Source: Candidatus Poribacteria bacterium
GTDB taxonomy: Bacteria > Poribacteria > WGA-4E > PCPOR2b
Reading direction: 5' to 3'
NCBI GenBank assembly: GCA_028819845.1
Contig: JAPPKS010000027.1
Coordinates: forward strand, 124,001 to 188,000
Length of the DNA: 64,000 nucleotides
Shown: positions 54,881 through 62,723 of the stretch, piece by piece
Numbering within the stretch: position 1 is the first letter of the stretch
How the letters are laid out: every line of letters starts with the position of its first letter
Made by a program: the position numbers and the translations under genes
The notes under the pieces: generated by a model
What the model was told of the DNA's origin: nothing
Database searches by the model: none
Seen by the model: the letters and a program-made list of their open reading frames with translations, nothing else

Positions 54881-55311
54881 TGCTGTATGTCCTCCTCTAG
54901 CGCGCCCGTGAGCTCCATCATCCATAGCCGCGCCTCTTTGTAAGTTAATACCAGTTGGCGTAGTTCGCCAATATCCGTTTCGGTTTCCAGCGCTTGAAGT
55001 TGATTGAGGCACAACGCCTGAACCCGCGACGCAATTTTCATATCCGTTTCAATAAACGCTTCGATTTCAGACGCCCGGCGCCTTAATAATGCGTCTGCAG
55101 CGCGCCGTGCTACCGATGCATCGAATGCCGCAACGCGATCGCCCCAATCATATTGCACCGACCACTTCTTAATCATCGAAACCGACCTTCTTTTCCCGGT
55201 TACCTCTTGGCCGCTCAGCGCATCTAACGAGCGCTCATCCCCCGCATCACGATACATCTCAAAATAGGTGTACGCCAGCACCGTCTCCCCCGGCAATCGT
55301 CCATTTTCCAT
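54877..55311 (-). CDS. terminase small-subunit-like phage protein
   Basis: 144 residues. The N-terminal third has a helix-turn-helix-like segment ending SVSMIKKWSVQYDWGDRVAAFDA, the pattern seen in terminase small subunits and other phage DNA-binding proteins that recognise a site through a TI..WS.Ky.W..Ra.a motif. The rest is helical and Ala/Arg-rich. AGGAGG precedes the ATG by 8 nt, and the gene overlaps the next by 4 bp. No large terminase, portal or integrase is present, so this is a phage remnant or a domesticated pair, not a complete prophage. Similarity is by eye only. Confidence 0.6.
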   Translation of the reverse strand: MENGRLPGETVLAYTYFEMYRDAGDERSLDALSGQEVTGKRRSVSMIKKWSVQYDWGDRVAAFDASVARRAADALLRRRASEIEAFIETDMKIASRVQALCLNQLQALETETDIGELRQLVLTYKEARLWMMELTGALEEDIQQ

Positions 55312-55337
55312 TGCTTTACCCTCCTAATTTTAACAGC

Positions 55338-55375
55338 AAAAAAAAAGGGAGAGACACCTCGCGGATGTCGCTCCC
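55338..55375 (-). terminator. rho-independent terminator
   Basis: In the minus strand a 29-nt near-perfect hairpin (55347-55375; outer stem GGGAG/CTCCC, inner pairs broken by two mismatches) is followed by nine T (55338-55346). It stands 26 bp upstream of the phage-like gene pair and would end incoming minus-strand transcripts or attenuate the pair. A direct repeat GCGGATGYCGCTCCC overlaps it. Confidence 0.65.
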
Positions 55376-55761
55376 CCGCGGATGCCGCTCCCTCGCATAT
55401 TTGAATTGTTCAATTATTATACGCAACCTAATGCCGAATGTCAAACAAAAAAGTCTGCTTGGCACAAATTATTTGTAATTGGTCTTCACGGACACCAAAA
55501 CTATCGCGAGCGAACGATTTCGCCCTCACCATTCGTTAGGTTGATCGTTCCCTACTCGCACGCTTAATCATACCCAAAAACCAATAAATTGAAAATCCCT
55601 GAACTCCAGCTTTTTCCGTGAAATGCTTCACCTGTTCGCCTCTCGATTGCCTTAACATTGTATTCGATTCACCGCCTGTGAAAGTCGTAAATCTCTACTA
55701 TAATGACTGCTAAATTATTAGCATAACAATCCGATCGAAAGACGTAAAGATCTTTTTTCTT

Positions 55762-55838
55762 GGTTACCTTTTGGTTACCTTACGATTTCAATGAACCCGC
55801 ACCACAAGCGGGCCGGTGCAATTCCATAAAAGGTAACC
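55762..55838. promoter_or_regulatory. GGTTACC heptamer cluster
   Basis: GGTTACC occurs at 55762-55768 and 55773-55779, 11 nt apart (one helical turn, same face). Its reverse complement GGTAACC is at 55832-55838. Such spacing is typical of a dimeric regulator site. It lies 180-260 bp upstream of the permease promoter. Confidence 0.35.
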
Positions 55839-56017
55839 ACCAACACCGGATCACCGGTAAATCGCCAATTTCCGTTTCGTTGCCATCCTCAATCATCAAA
55901 TGAAATCATAGACATCCCGTAGCTTTTGTGCCGTGGTTTTCTCCGCTTAGAAACACCTATGTACCCGACCTACAGTCACCGTGTTTTTTTACCGGATTTA
56001 CACCTGTAAATTAACGC

Positions 56018-56046
56018 TTGCAATCTAAATTTTAATCGAATACAAT
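56018..56046 (+). promoter_or_regulatory. sigma-70 promoter of the NCS2 permease gene
   Basis: TTGCAA (56018-56023), a 17-nt spacer and TACAAT (56041-56046). The start codon at 56120 is preceded by AAGGTG. Confidence 0.5.
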
Positions 56047-56119
56047 TTAGGGAATTCAAAACGAATCTATTTTGGAGATTTCTACACTGTCAGATGAATT
56101 CTATTTAAAAAGGTGATGC

Positions 56120-57448
56120 ATGCTTGAAAGATTGTTTCGGTTACAAGAATCCGGGACGACTGTCAAACGCGAAATTGTTGCGGGCTGTACGACGTTCATG
56201 ACACTTTCGTACATTATTTTCGTCCAACCCGCAGTGCTTTCAGCCGCGGGAATGGATTCCGGCGCCGTGATGGCGGCGACGTGCATTACCAGCGCGCTGG
56301 CGATGCTATTGATGGCATTCCTCGCCAACTATCCCATTGCGCTCGCACCGGGCATGGGACATAACTTCTATTTCACCTACACGGTTTGTCTTACGCTCGG
56401 TGTGGCGTGGCAACAAGCGCTCGGCGCAGTTTTCATTGCGGGAGCGTTGTTTGTCCTGCTCTCCTTTGTCGGGTTGCGCGAAAAGGTGATGGGGGTTCTG
56501 CCGGTTTCGTTAAGGAACGCCATTCCCGCTGGGATTGGGTTATTGATTGCACTTGTGGGTTTGGAGTGGGCAGGGCTTATCGTCGACCACCCGGCGACCT
56601 ATGTCACGCTCGGAAACCTGAAATCGGCGCCCGTGATGTTGTCGCTGTTCGGACTAGTCGTGATTGCGATTCTATTCGCTCGCAATGTCGGCGGCGCTAT
56701 CTTGATAGGTATTCTGGCTACGTCTGTTGTCGGGCTCATTGCGGGGCAGGTGAAGTTCGAGGGCGTTGTTTCGGCACCGCCTTCAATTGCGCCGACCTTC
56801 TTCAAGCTCCAGATTCCCAACATTTTCGTGAATCCTGAGCTTATAGCTATAATCTTCATCTTTATCTTCTTGGATCTCTTCGATACCGTCGGAACGCTGG
56901 TCGGCGTCGGCGAGCAAGCCGGTTTAATGGTTGATGGAAAGCTGCCGAGGGCGCGGCGCGCCCTGTTTTCCGATGCGGTCGCCACCAGCACCGGTGCGCT
57001 TCTCGGTACATCTACCGTCACCAGTTATATTGAGAGTGCGTCAGGGATTTCAGCCGGCGGACGAACCGGCTTAACCAACGTCGTTACTGCAATTCTAATG
57101 CTGTTCGCGCTGTTTTTCAACCCGCTAATAAAGATGGTAGGGGCTGGACACGCAATTGGAGAAAATACAATTCTGTATCCGGTGGTCGCGCCGGCGCTAA
57201 TTATCATCGGATGTCTGATGCTGAAGAATGTGGTGTCTATAGATTGGGACGATTTCACCGAATCCATCCCCGCCTTTCTGACACTGTTGATGATGCCCCT
57301 AACCATAAGCATCACGGAAGGCATTGCATTCGGGTTTATCTCGCATGCGTTGTTAAAACTCGTCAGCGGCCGTGGTCGGCAGGTGCACTGGCTGATTTAT
57401 CTGTTCGCAGTGCTTTTTGTAGCGCGGTATATATGGCTCGTCGGCTAA
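56120..57448 (+). CDS. NCS2-family purine permease (AzgA-like)
   Basis: 442 residues with about 12-14 membrane helices. Family marks are the N-terminal REIVAGCTTFMTLSYIIFVQPAVLSAAGM, ALAPGMGHNFYFTYTV (AzgA equivalent APGMGLNAFFAY), LRNAIPAGIGLLIALVGLE and DLFDTVGTLVGVGEQAGL, and the conserved GTSTVTSYIESASGISAGGRTGLTNVVTA. It should import adenine, guanine or hypoxanthine by proton symport. In APGMGxNA the usual Asn-Ala-Phe is N-F-Y, a modest divergence. It is a single gene with its own promoter. Confidence 0.92.
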   Translation: MLERLFRLQESGTTVKREIVAGCTTFMTLSYIIFVQPAVLSAAGMDSGAVMAATCITSALAMLLMAFLANYPIALAPGMGHNFYFTYTVCLTLGVAWQQALGAVFIAGALFVLLSFVGLREKVMGVLPVSLRNAIPAGIGLLIALVGLEWAGLIVDHPATYVTLGNLKSAPVMLSLFGLVVIAILFARNVGGAILIGILATSVVGLIAGQVKFEGVVSAPPSIAPTFFKLQIPNIFVNPELIAIIFIFIFLDLFDTVGTLVGVGEQAGLMVDGKLPRARRALFSDAVATSTGALLGTSTVTSYIESASGISAGGRTGLTNVVTAILMLFALFFNPLIKMVGAGHAIGENTILYPVVAPALIIIGCLMLKNVVSIDWDDFTESIPAFLTLLMMPLTISITEGIAFGFISHALLKLVSGRGRQVHWLIYLFAVLFVARYIWLVG

Positions 57449-57534
57449 GGTCGGAAAAATAGCACAAATTTAGGACTCACAAGCGGTGGCACGCTGTAAA
57501 ATAATCGAAGCATTCTTCATCGCGGAGGTAACAT

Positions 57535-58488
57535 ATGGTCAGTTTGGGTAGCGGGAGTTTTACGTACGAAGTCTCAGGCAAAAACTGGGGCAATATGCCG
57601 GAGGATTGGACGTACAAAGAAGCCACGGCTGTCGCTGTGGACTCGAAGGACAACGTCTATGTGTTTAACCGGGGGACGCACCCGATGATTGTCTTCGATC
57701 CAGGTGGAAATGTGGTGCGAACTTGGGGAGACGGAATTTTCACTAATCCGCACGGTGTCACCATAGGGCCCGACGATTCGGTTTATTGCGTGGACAACTT
57801 CGATCATACCGTTCGAAAATTTACACCCGACGGAAAACTCCTGATGACCCTCGGTGCTGAAAACCAGCACTCCCCGGCGATGAGCGGCATCCCCTTCAAC
57901 GAACCGACGCACCTCGCTGTAGATTCCCAAACCGGCGACCTGTATGTTGCCGATGGGTATGCAAATGCCCGCGTTCACAAATTTTCGCCCGACGGACGCC
58001 TGCTGTTTTCCTGGGGTGAGTCCGGTACCGATCCGGGCCAGTTCAATATTGTGCATAACATCGTGACGGACAAAGAGGGCTGGGTCTACGTCGCTGATCG
58101 CGAAAACCACCGAATCCAAGTGTTTGATTCCAACGGGAAGTATGAGGCGCAGTGGGTCAACTTGTCGAGGGCAGCCTGCATTCATGTAGACCATCGGAGC
58201 GACCAGTTAGTCTACGTCGGCGAATACTATGGGGGTATCCAGACAAACGTCGCCGGAAAGCGCCTTGGGCCGCGAGTCTCTGTGCTAGACCTCAAAGGGA
58301 ACGTTCTGGCAAGGGTGGGCGACCTTTCCTACGGCGATGAGCCGGGCAGGTTTTATTCGCCTCACGGCATTGCCGCCGACTCTAAAGGAGACATCTACGT
58401 CGCTGAGGTGTCTTGGAGCGACTACGGCAGCCGCATGGATCCTCCGAGAGAATTGCGTTCGCTCCAGAAACTGGTCAGGCAGAGTTGA
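57535..58488 (+). CDS. NHL-repeat six-bladed propeller protein
   Basis: 317 residues without a signal peptide, so cytosolic unless exported by an unknown route. NHL blades repeat as TAVAVDSKDNVYVFNRGTHPMIVFDPGGNVVRTWG, GVTIGPDDSVYCVDNFDHTVRKFTPDGKL, HLAVDSQTGDLYVADGYANARVHKFSPDG and NIVTDKEGWVYVADRENHRIQVFDSNG. The closest enzymatic relatives are peptidyl-alpha-hydroxyglycine amidating lyase-like and gluconolactonase-like proteins; the metal ligands of those enzymes cannot be assigned safely. The PhyH gene follows 128 bp downstream in the same direction. Confidence 0.85.
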   Translation: MVSLGSGSFTYEVSGKNWGNMPEDWTYKEATAVAVDSKDNVYVFNRGTHPMIVFDPGGNVVRTWGDGIFTNPHGVTIGPDDSVYCVDNFDHTVRKFTPDGKLLMTLGAENQHSPAMSGIPFNEPTHLAVDSQTGDLYVADGYANARVHKFSPDGRLLFSWGESGTDPGQFNIVHNIVTDKEGWVYVADRENHRIQVFDSNGKYEAQWVNLSRAACIHVDHRSDQLVYVGEYYGGIQTNVAGKRLGPRVSVLDLKGNVLARVGDLSYGDEPGRFYSPHGIAADSKGDIYVAEVSWSDYGSRMDPPRELRSLQKLVRQS

Positions 58489-58616
58489 GGTGTTCGATTT
58501 TATCGAACGGCTATCCGCTAATAGTTTCCCAGTTGCCCCGCCGGAAACCAGTAGTCCCTGTTGCCATTTGAAGCGGCGGTTCAGCGCTTCAATCATAATA
58601 TTCGGAGGGTGGTGTT

Positions 58617-59381
58617 TTGGCCGATAATCGCTCAATTATCCCGGATCAGTGGGAAATTCACGAGAGCCACCGTGACGCGGATCCTAGTCTGGAACGCGAT
58701 GTTGCTTTTTTCCTGAACTGGGGCTACCTCATCGTGGAAAACGCAATCTCCATGGAACAGGTCGAGTCGTTGCGCCTAGCCCTGGACGAAAGTTTTGAAC
58801 GCCGCCAAGATCAGTTTATTGGCGAGCTTCTGGAAGAGGACGATCGTTTTAGTTTTCTGCTAGATAACCCGCCCGTGTTCAACCGCATGCGCGCACTATT
58901 GGGGAGTTGCGTTCAACTTCACAGTGCAACCGGAAGAGTGACCGATCCCGGTGCGCCCGACCAGAATTGGCATCGTGACAATCCATGGCCCATGGAACCC
59001 GCTTTATCACCGTATGGTAGCCAGCCGCCGGGCCATATCAACTGCGGATACTATCTTGACGAAATCACCATGGATAACGGTCCAATCGTTATCGTGCCCG
59101 GGAGCAACAGGGCGCCTTTTCGGCCGCCAGGTGGAAGTGTGCAGTTGCCTGACGAGAAATATGTGCTCGCAAAACCCGGTCAAGCGGTGATGTTTGACGG
59201 ATGGACTTGGCACCGGGGTGCGGAGAACAAATCATCGGAAAGGCGCCGCGTCTGTCTAATGTGCTATCAAAACGCTTGGATGAAGTCACGCGAACCCTTT
59301 GGCGGTCCTCGTGTGGCGCGATTGCGTGAAGAAGGTTCGTCAGTACGCAAGCTGCTGCTCGGCGGTATTGGAGCATGGTAA
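58617..59381 (+). CDS. phytanoyl-CoA dioxygenase (PhyH) family protein
   Basis: 254 residues of the Fe(II)/2-oxoglutarate-dependent hydroxylase fold. The iron triad is H119-x-D121 (WHRDNP) and H199 (WTWHRGAENKS), with the 2-oxoglutarate arginine near 210 (SSERRRVCL). The DSBH core includes MDNGPIVIVPGSN and AKPGQAVMFDGWTW. The start is a TTG at 58617 with GGAGG about 8 nt upstream; no ATG precedes the conserved region. Substrates of this family range from lipids to antibiotics and phosphonates. PhyH proteins are reported as abundant in Poribacteria. It sits between the NHL protein and a small transporter. Confidence 0.9.
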   Translation: MADNRSIIPDQWEIHESHRDADPSLERDVAFFLNWGYLIVENAISMEQVESLRLALDESFERRQDQFIGELLEEDDRFSFLLDNPPVFNRMRALLGSCVQLHSATGRVTDPGAPDQNWHRDNPWPMEPALSPYGSQPPGHINCGYYLDEITMDNGPIVIVPGSNRAPFRPPGGSVQLPDEKYVLAKPGQAVMFDGWTWHRGAENKSSERRRVCLMCYQNAWMKSREPFGGPRVARLREEGSSVRKLLLGGIGAW

Positions 59382-59465
59382 ATTTGGGTGCTATAGTACA
59401 TGATTGTCAACCTCTCCGGCACCCAAACTAGAGCAGACCGAGAAATTTGGAGATGCGCTCAAATC

Positions 59466-59891
59466 ATGGGCTGGATCCACTATGCACTCATTACCGCTTT
59501 GGCGCTGGCAAGCGCTGACTTTTTCGTAAAACTCGCGGCAGGCAGACTTTCGAATAGCTTAGGATTGTTGCTGTACGGGAGTTGTACTTTCCTCACGGGG
59601 ATAGTCTGGGTTGCGTGGCAGTGGGCTCGCGGCGTACCGCAACACGCTCAAACATCAGGTGTCTTGGCGGCTTTGGGCGTGGGCGTCGCATTTAGCGCCG
59701 TTACCTTGGGGCTATACGCCACGTTCAGCGCAGGGGCGCCAATTTCTGTGGGGGCGCCGGTTATTCGGCTTGGAGGGTTGGTGTTAGCGAGTTTAGCTGG
59801 TTTAGTGCTGCTTGGCGAACCGCTCACCGTCCGATACGTCGTTGGCATGTTTCTCGTCTGGTGCGGCGTTTATCTGATTGTCACAAGATAG
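59466..59891 (+). CDS. EamA-domain small drug/metabolite transporter
   Basis: 141 residues from ATG 59466; an ATG at 59400 would add 22 hydrophilic residues. Four or five hydrophobic helices (ALITALALASADFFVKLA, GLLLYGSCTFLTGIVWVAW, VLAALGVGVAFSAVTLGLYATF, LGGLVLASLAGLVLLGEPLTVRYVVGMFLVWCGVYLI) form one EamA repeat with the LLGEPLT...GMFLVWCGVYL signature. Full-size members have two such repeats, so this one probably works as a homodimer. The substrate is unknown. It follows PhyH by less than 100 bp. Confidence 0.85.
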   Translation: MGWIHYALITALALASADFFVKLAAGRLSNSLGLLLYGSCTFLTGIVWVAWQWARGVPQHAQTSGVLAALGVGVAFSAVTLGLYATFSAGAPISVGAPVIRLGGLVLASLAGLVLLGEPLTVRYVVGMFLVWCGVYLIVTR

Positions 59892-59974
59892 GCGTTAACT
59901 GAATAGATTGCGTTGAAGCAGAATTTCAATTTGCCATGTACAATAAATACCGTTGAAAATCACTAGAAGTTCAT

Positions 59975-60469
59975 ATGCCTTACAAAACCTTCTTTAAAAT
60001 ACCGAATTCGGCCAATGATGCCAACTCCGATACCTTTAAATCTTTTCATGATATTGACGCAACGGGAATGACGCGCGTTCAGTTGCTCATCTTAATCGGG
60101 TTAACATTGCTCATCGCGGCGCTCGCCCTGCGCCCGTGGCTGCAATACCGCAAAGTCAGCCAAGCGGACGGGCATGTCGAAGAGATTTCGATCGCCATCC
60201 AAAAGTACCACAGACATACCAATGAATACCCCAAGGCATTGGACGACCTTATCGCTGATCCGGGGATTGAGGGTTGGCGCGCGAGTTTGCTTGAATCCCT
60301 CCCCGAGACGCCTTGGGGCGGCGTTTATCAACTACGCGCCGATTCCTACAAAGTTTGTATCCCGGCAAACCATCCGAGCGCTCCCGAAAAGTACTGTCTC
60401 GGCGGCATTGCTGAGATTAGCCGCGTTTACCACGTAAAACGAGAGAAAGCAGAGCAGTATTTCTGGTAA
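59975..60469 (+). CDS. pseudopilin-like protein (GspG/type IV pilin-like)
   Basis: 164 residues. A hydrophilic leader of 31 residues ends at G31, and the next segment MTRVQLLILIGLTLLIAALALRPWL has the pseudopilin pattern, with Gln at the position where the conserved Glu5 is expected. Downstream, QKYHRHTNEYPKALDDLI and LPETPWGGVYQLR are the GspG-like alpha-beta core. The long leader and the Q5 replacement are unusual, so processing by a prepilin peptidase is uncertain. No other secretion gene lies nearby. It precedes the phosphofructokinase gene by 44 bp. Confidence 0.65.
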   Translation: MPYKTFFKIPNSANDANSDTFKSFHDIDATGMTRVQLLILIGLTLLIAALALRPWLQYRKVSQADGHVEEISIAIQKYHRHTNEYPKALDDLIADPGIEGWRASLLESLPETPWGGVYQLRADSYKVCIPANHPSAPEKYCLGGIAEISRVYHVKREKAEQYFW

Positions 60470-60513
60470 GCGGGATATCGTGTGTTTGGGATATACCATG
60501 TAAAGGAGTTAAA

Positions 60514-61713
60514 ATGGCTAAGCGCATTGGTGTTTTAACTGGCGGTGGAGATACGAGTGCGCTGAACGCTACACTTGAAGGCGTGGCGCTCAAGGCAGAA
60601 GAACTCGGTTTTGAATTAATCGGGTTTATGAAGGGATGGCGCGGTGTTCTCAATGGCGGATCTTATTTTACGCTCACTCCCGATTTAATAGACGAAAACC
60701 AAGGCGGCACGCTGCTCAAAAGTTCGCGTACCAATCTCATCGCCGAAAACAAAATGGATGAGGCTATCGACAATCTCCGAAAATTTCGCATTGATGGACT
60801 TATCCCAATCGGCGGCGATGATACGTTAAGCATTGGTGCTGCGCTGTCGGAGATTTTCACGACGACATTCGTCGCAAAAACCATAGATAACGATGTCGGC
60901 CTTAATGCACCCAACGGGGACTCTATCGATTATTCGCAGATTGTCAACTACTTCTGCCTCGGATTCCCGACAGCCGCCAGCCGCCTAATAAATTGTGTAC
61001 GCGATCTACGCACAACTGCATATTCGCATGACAGAATTTTCTTTGTTGAAACCATGGGGCGCGATGCGGGTTGGCTAACGCTTTCAGCCGCTTATGGAAA
61101 CGCAGATCTGATTGTCGTTCCAGAGGTGCGTTACGACGCTGATCGGCTTGCCGCGGCAATCGAAAAAAAGTATGCGGAGATAGGCAACGTTGTCGTAGTA
61201 ATTGCCGAAGGGATTAGAAACCGGAAGGGCGAATTGATGATTAGTTCTCAGGAAGAAATTGACGCATTCGGCCATACCACACCGGGCGGCTGTTCAGAAC
61301 TTATCGCCGCCGCCATGAAAAGGCGCCTTTCACCCGCAATTCCGGTTTCAAGCTTTCGTCATCTCATTCTCGCACATCTGCAGCGGTGCGGGGCGCCGAT
61401 ACAGATAGATCGGGATTCCGCCGTCAGAGCGGGATGGTTAGCGGTAGATGCATTTGCCAAAGGGCAAGCCAACCATGTCGCAGCCATTACCCGCACCGAA
61501 GTCGGGCTTCAACCAAAGTTATTCCCTTTAGATGAGATCATAAAATTTGACGATGCCGGCAAGGTCATCCCCCGTAATATTGATCTCCGGTTTTACGATA
61601 CGGAAAACCTCCAGATTTCACGCGCTGGCATCGGATATTTCCGCCCAATTTTCGGCGATCTTCCGAAACCATATTATGTACCCTTGACGGAATTGGATAT
61701 CCATCAGATTTAG
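60514..61713 (+). CDS. 6-phosphofructokinase, diphosphate-dependent type
   Basis: 399 residues. Group motifs: GVLTGGGDTSALNA at the N-terminus (usually GGGDAPGLNA), GLIPIGGDDTLSIG, VAKTIDNDVG, ETMGRDAGWLTL and PEVRYD. In E. coli ATP-PfkA the residues at GGDG104 and GTIDND (G124) are glycines, while PPi-dependent enzymes carry Asp and Lys. Here they are D (GGDDT) and K (KTIDND), so I predict pyrophosphate as phosphoryl donor, making the glycolytic step reversible. The replacement of the usual proline-glycine in GGGDAPG by TSA is notable. AAGGAG lies 8 nt before the ATG. Confidence 0.9.
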   Translation: MAKRIGVLTGGGDTSALNATLEGVALKAEELGFELIGFMKGWRGVLNGGSYFTLTPDLIDENQGGTLLKSSRTNLIAENKMDEAIDNLRKFRIDGLIPIGGDDTLSIGAALSEIFTTTFVAKTIDNDVGLNAPNGDSIDYSQIVNYFCLGFPTAASRLINCVRDLRTTAYSHDRIFFVETMGRDAGWLTLSAAYGNADLIVVPEVRYDADRLAAAIEKKYAEIGNVVVVIAEGIRNRKGELMISSQEEIDAFGHTTPGGCSELIAAAMKRRLSPAIPVSSFRHLILAHLQRCGAPIQIDRDSAVRAGWLAVDAFAKGQANHVAAITRTEVGLQPKLFPLDEIIKFDDAGKVIPRNIDLRFYDTENLQISRAGIGYFRPIFGDLPKPYYVPLTELDIHQI

Positions 61714-61797
61714 GTCGAGACATACGTGAGTTACCAGCCGGAAATGGATAAGTATCCGGCGTATTTGGTACTGGAAATTGTCCTCTGAGAATTTGTT

Positions 61798-62640
61798 ATG
61801 AAGTTTGGTGAATTTGAGTTGTCTGTTATTAACGCCGGCACATTTCGTTTGGATGGCGGCGCCATGTTCGGCATCATCCCGAAAGTGATATGGGAAAAAG
61901 ACAATCCGGCGGACGCGCGAAATCGAATTCTGCTTGGGCTAAATTGCCTGCTAATCCGATATGCGGCGGACACCATCTTGGTCGACACGGGCATGGGGTC
62001 GATTTACGACGATAAATTCGCCTCTCTTTACGACTTGGACAGGTCACAGACCGATCTGGTAAAATGCCTTGAAGGCGTGGATGTAAAAGCGGCGGATGTC
62101 ACCAAAGTCATTCTCACACACATGCATTTCGACCACTCCGGCGGGAACTGTTTCAAGGATAGCAGCGGAGAACTGAAACCGACATTTTCCAACGCTGAAT
62201 ATTACATCAATCGGGGCGAACTTGCATACGCCGAGCAGCCGGACCCGCGTAGCAAACCCAGTTATCTCCCGTACACTTGGGAGCCGCTCATAAAGCGCGG
62301 GCAGGTGGTGCTTACGTCTCATGACCAAGAGATAGCGCCCGGCGTGTCAGTGCAGTCCGCGCCAGGCCACACGGAAAATCATCAGGTCGTGGTCGTGCGG
62401 TCTGAAGGTAAAATTGCCTGTTTTCTTGCCGATCTAGTTCCCACGCCGTCGCACCTAAAAACTCACTATGTCATGGGTTACGATCTGTTTCCGATGACTA
62501 CGATGGAGACCAAGGAACGAATGCTCAAGCAGGCCCGGCAGGAAAACTGGTTGCTTATCTTTGAACATTCAGCGGAGATTACGGCAGGCTATCTGACGCC
62601 AGAGTTGACACTTGATTCGGTTGAATTTGCTTCACTCTAA
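61798..62640 (+). CDS. metallo-beta-lactamase-fold hydrolase
   Basis: 280 residues. The zinc site is HMHFDHSGG with H108, H110, D112 and H113. The later ligands are in SAPGHTENHQVV, CFLADLVPT (Asp) and FEHSAEI (His). Other family marks are ILVDTGMGS and VTKVILTHMHFDHSGGN. The closest function by shape is an N-acyl-homoserine-lactone lactonase/AiiA-like or glyoxalase II-like hydrolase; substrate not assignable. It follows the PFK gene by 85 bp. Confidence 0.85.
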   Translation: MKFGEFELSVINAGTFRLDGGAMFGIIPKVIWEKDNPADARNRILLGLNCLLIRYAADTILVDTGMGSIYDDKFASLYDLDRSQTDLVKCLEGVDVKAADVTKVILTHMHFDHSGGNCFKDSSGELKPTFSNAEYYINRGELAYAEQPDPRSKPSYLPYTWEPLIKRGQVVLTSHDQEIAPGVSVQSAPGHTENHQVVVVRSEGKIACFLADLVPTPSHLKTHYVMGYDLFPMTTMETKERMLKQARQENWLLIFEHSAEITAGYLTPELTLDSVEFASL

Positions 62641-62723
62641 ACTTGGCTAAAATACCCTAAAGTGTATCAAATTTCAATGCAATACACGTCGAGATTGTAT
62701 TCAAAGCGGGGGTAAAAATTAGA

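Larger units (their letters stand above)
55312..56119. other. intergenic region upstream of the NCS2 permease
   Basis: About 800 bp containing a terminator near its left end, a GGTTACC cluster at 55762-55838 and a sigma-70 promoter at 56018-56046. I see no gene or riboswitch fold I can support. Confidence 0.45.
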
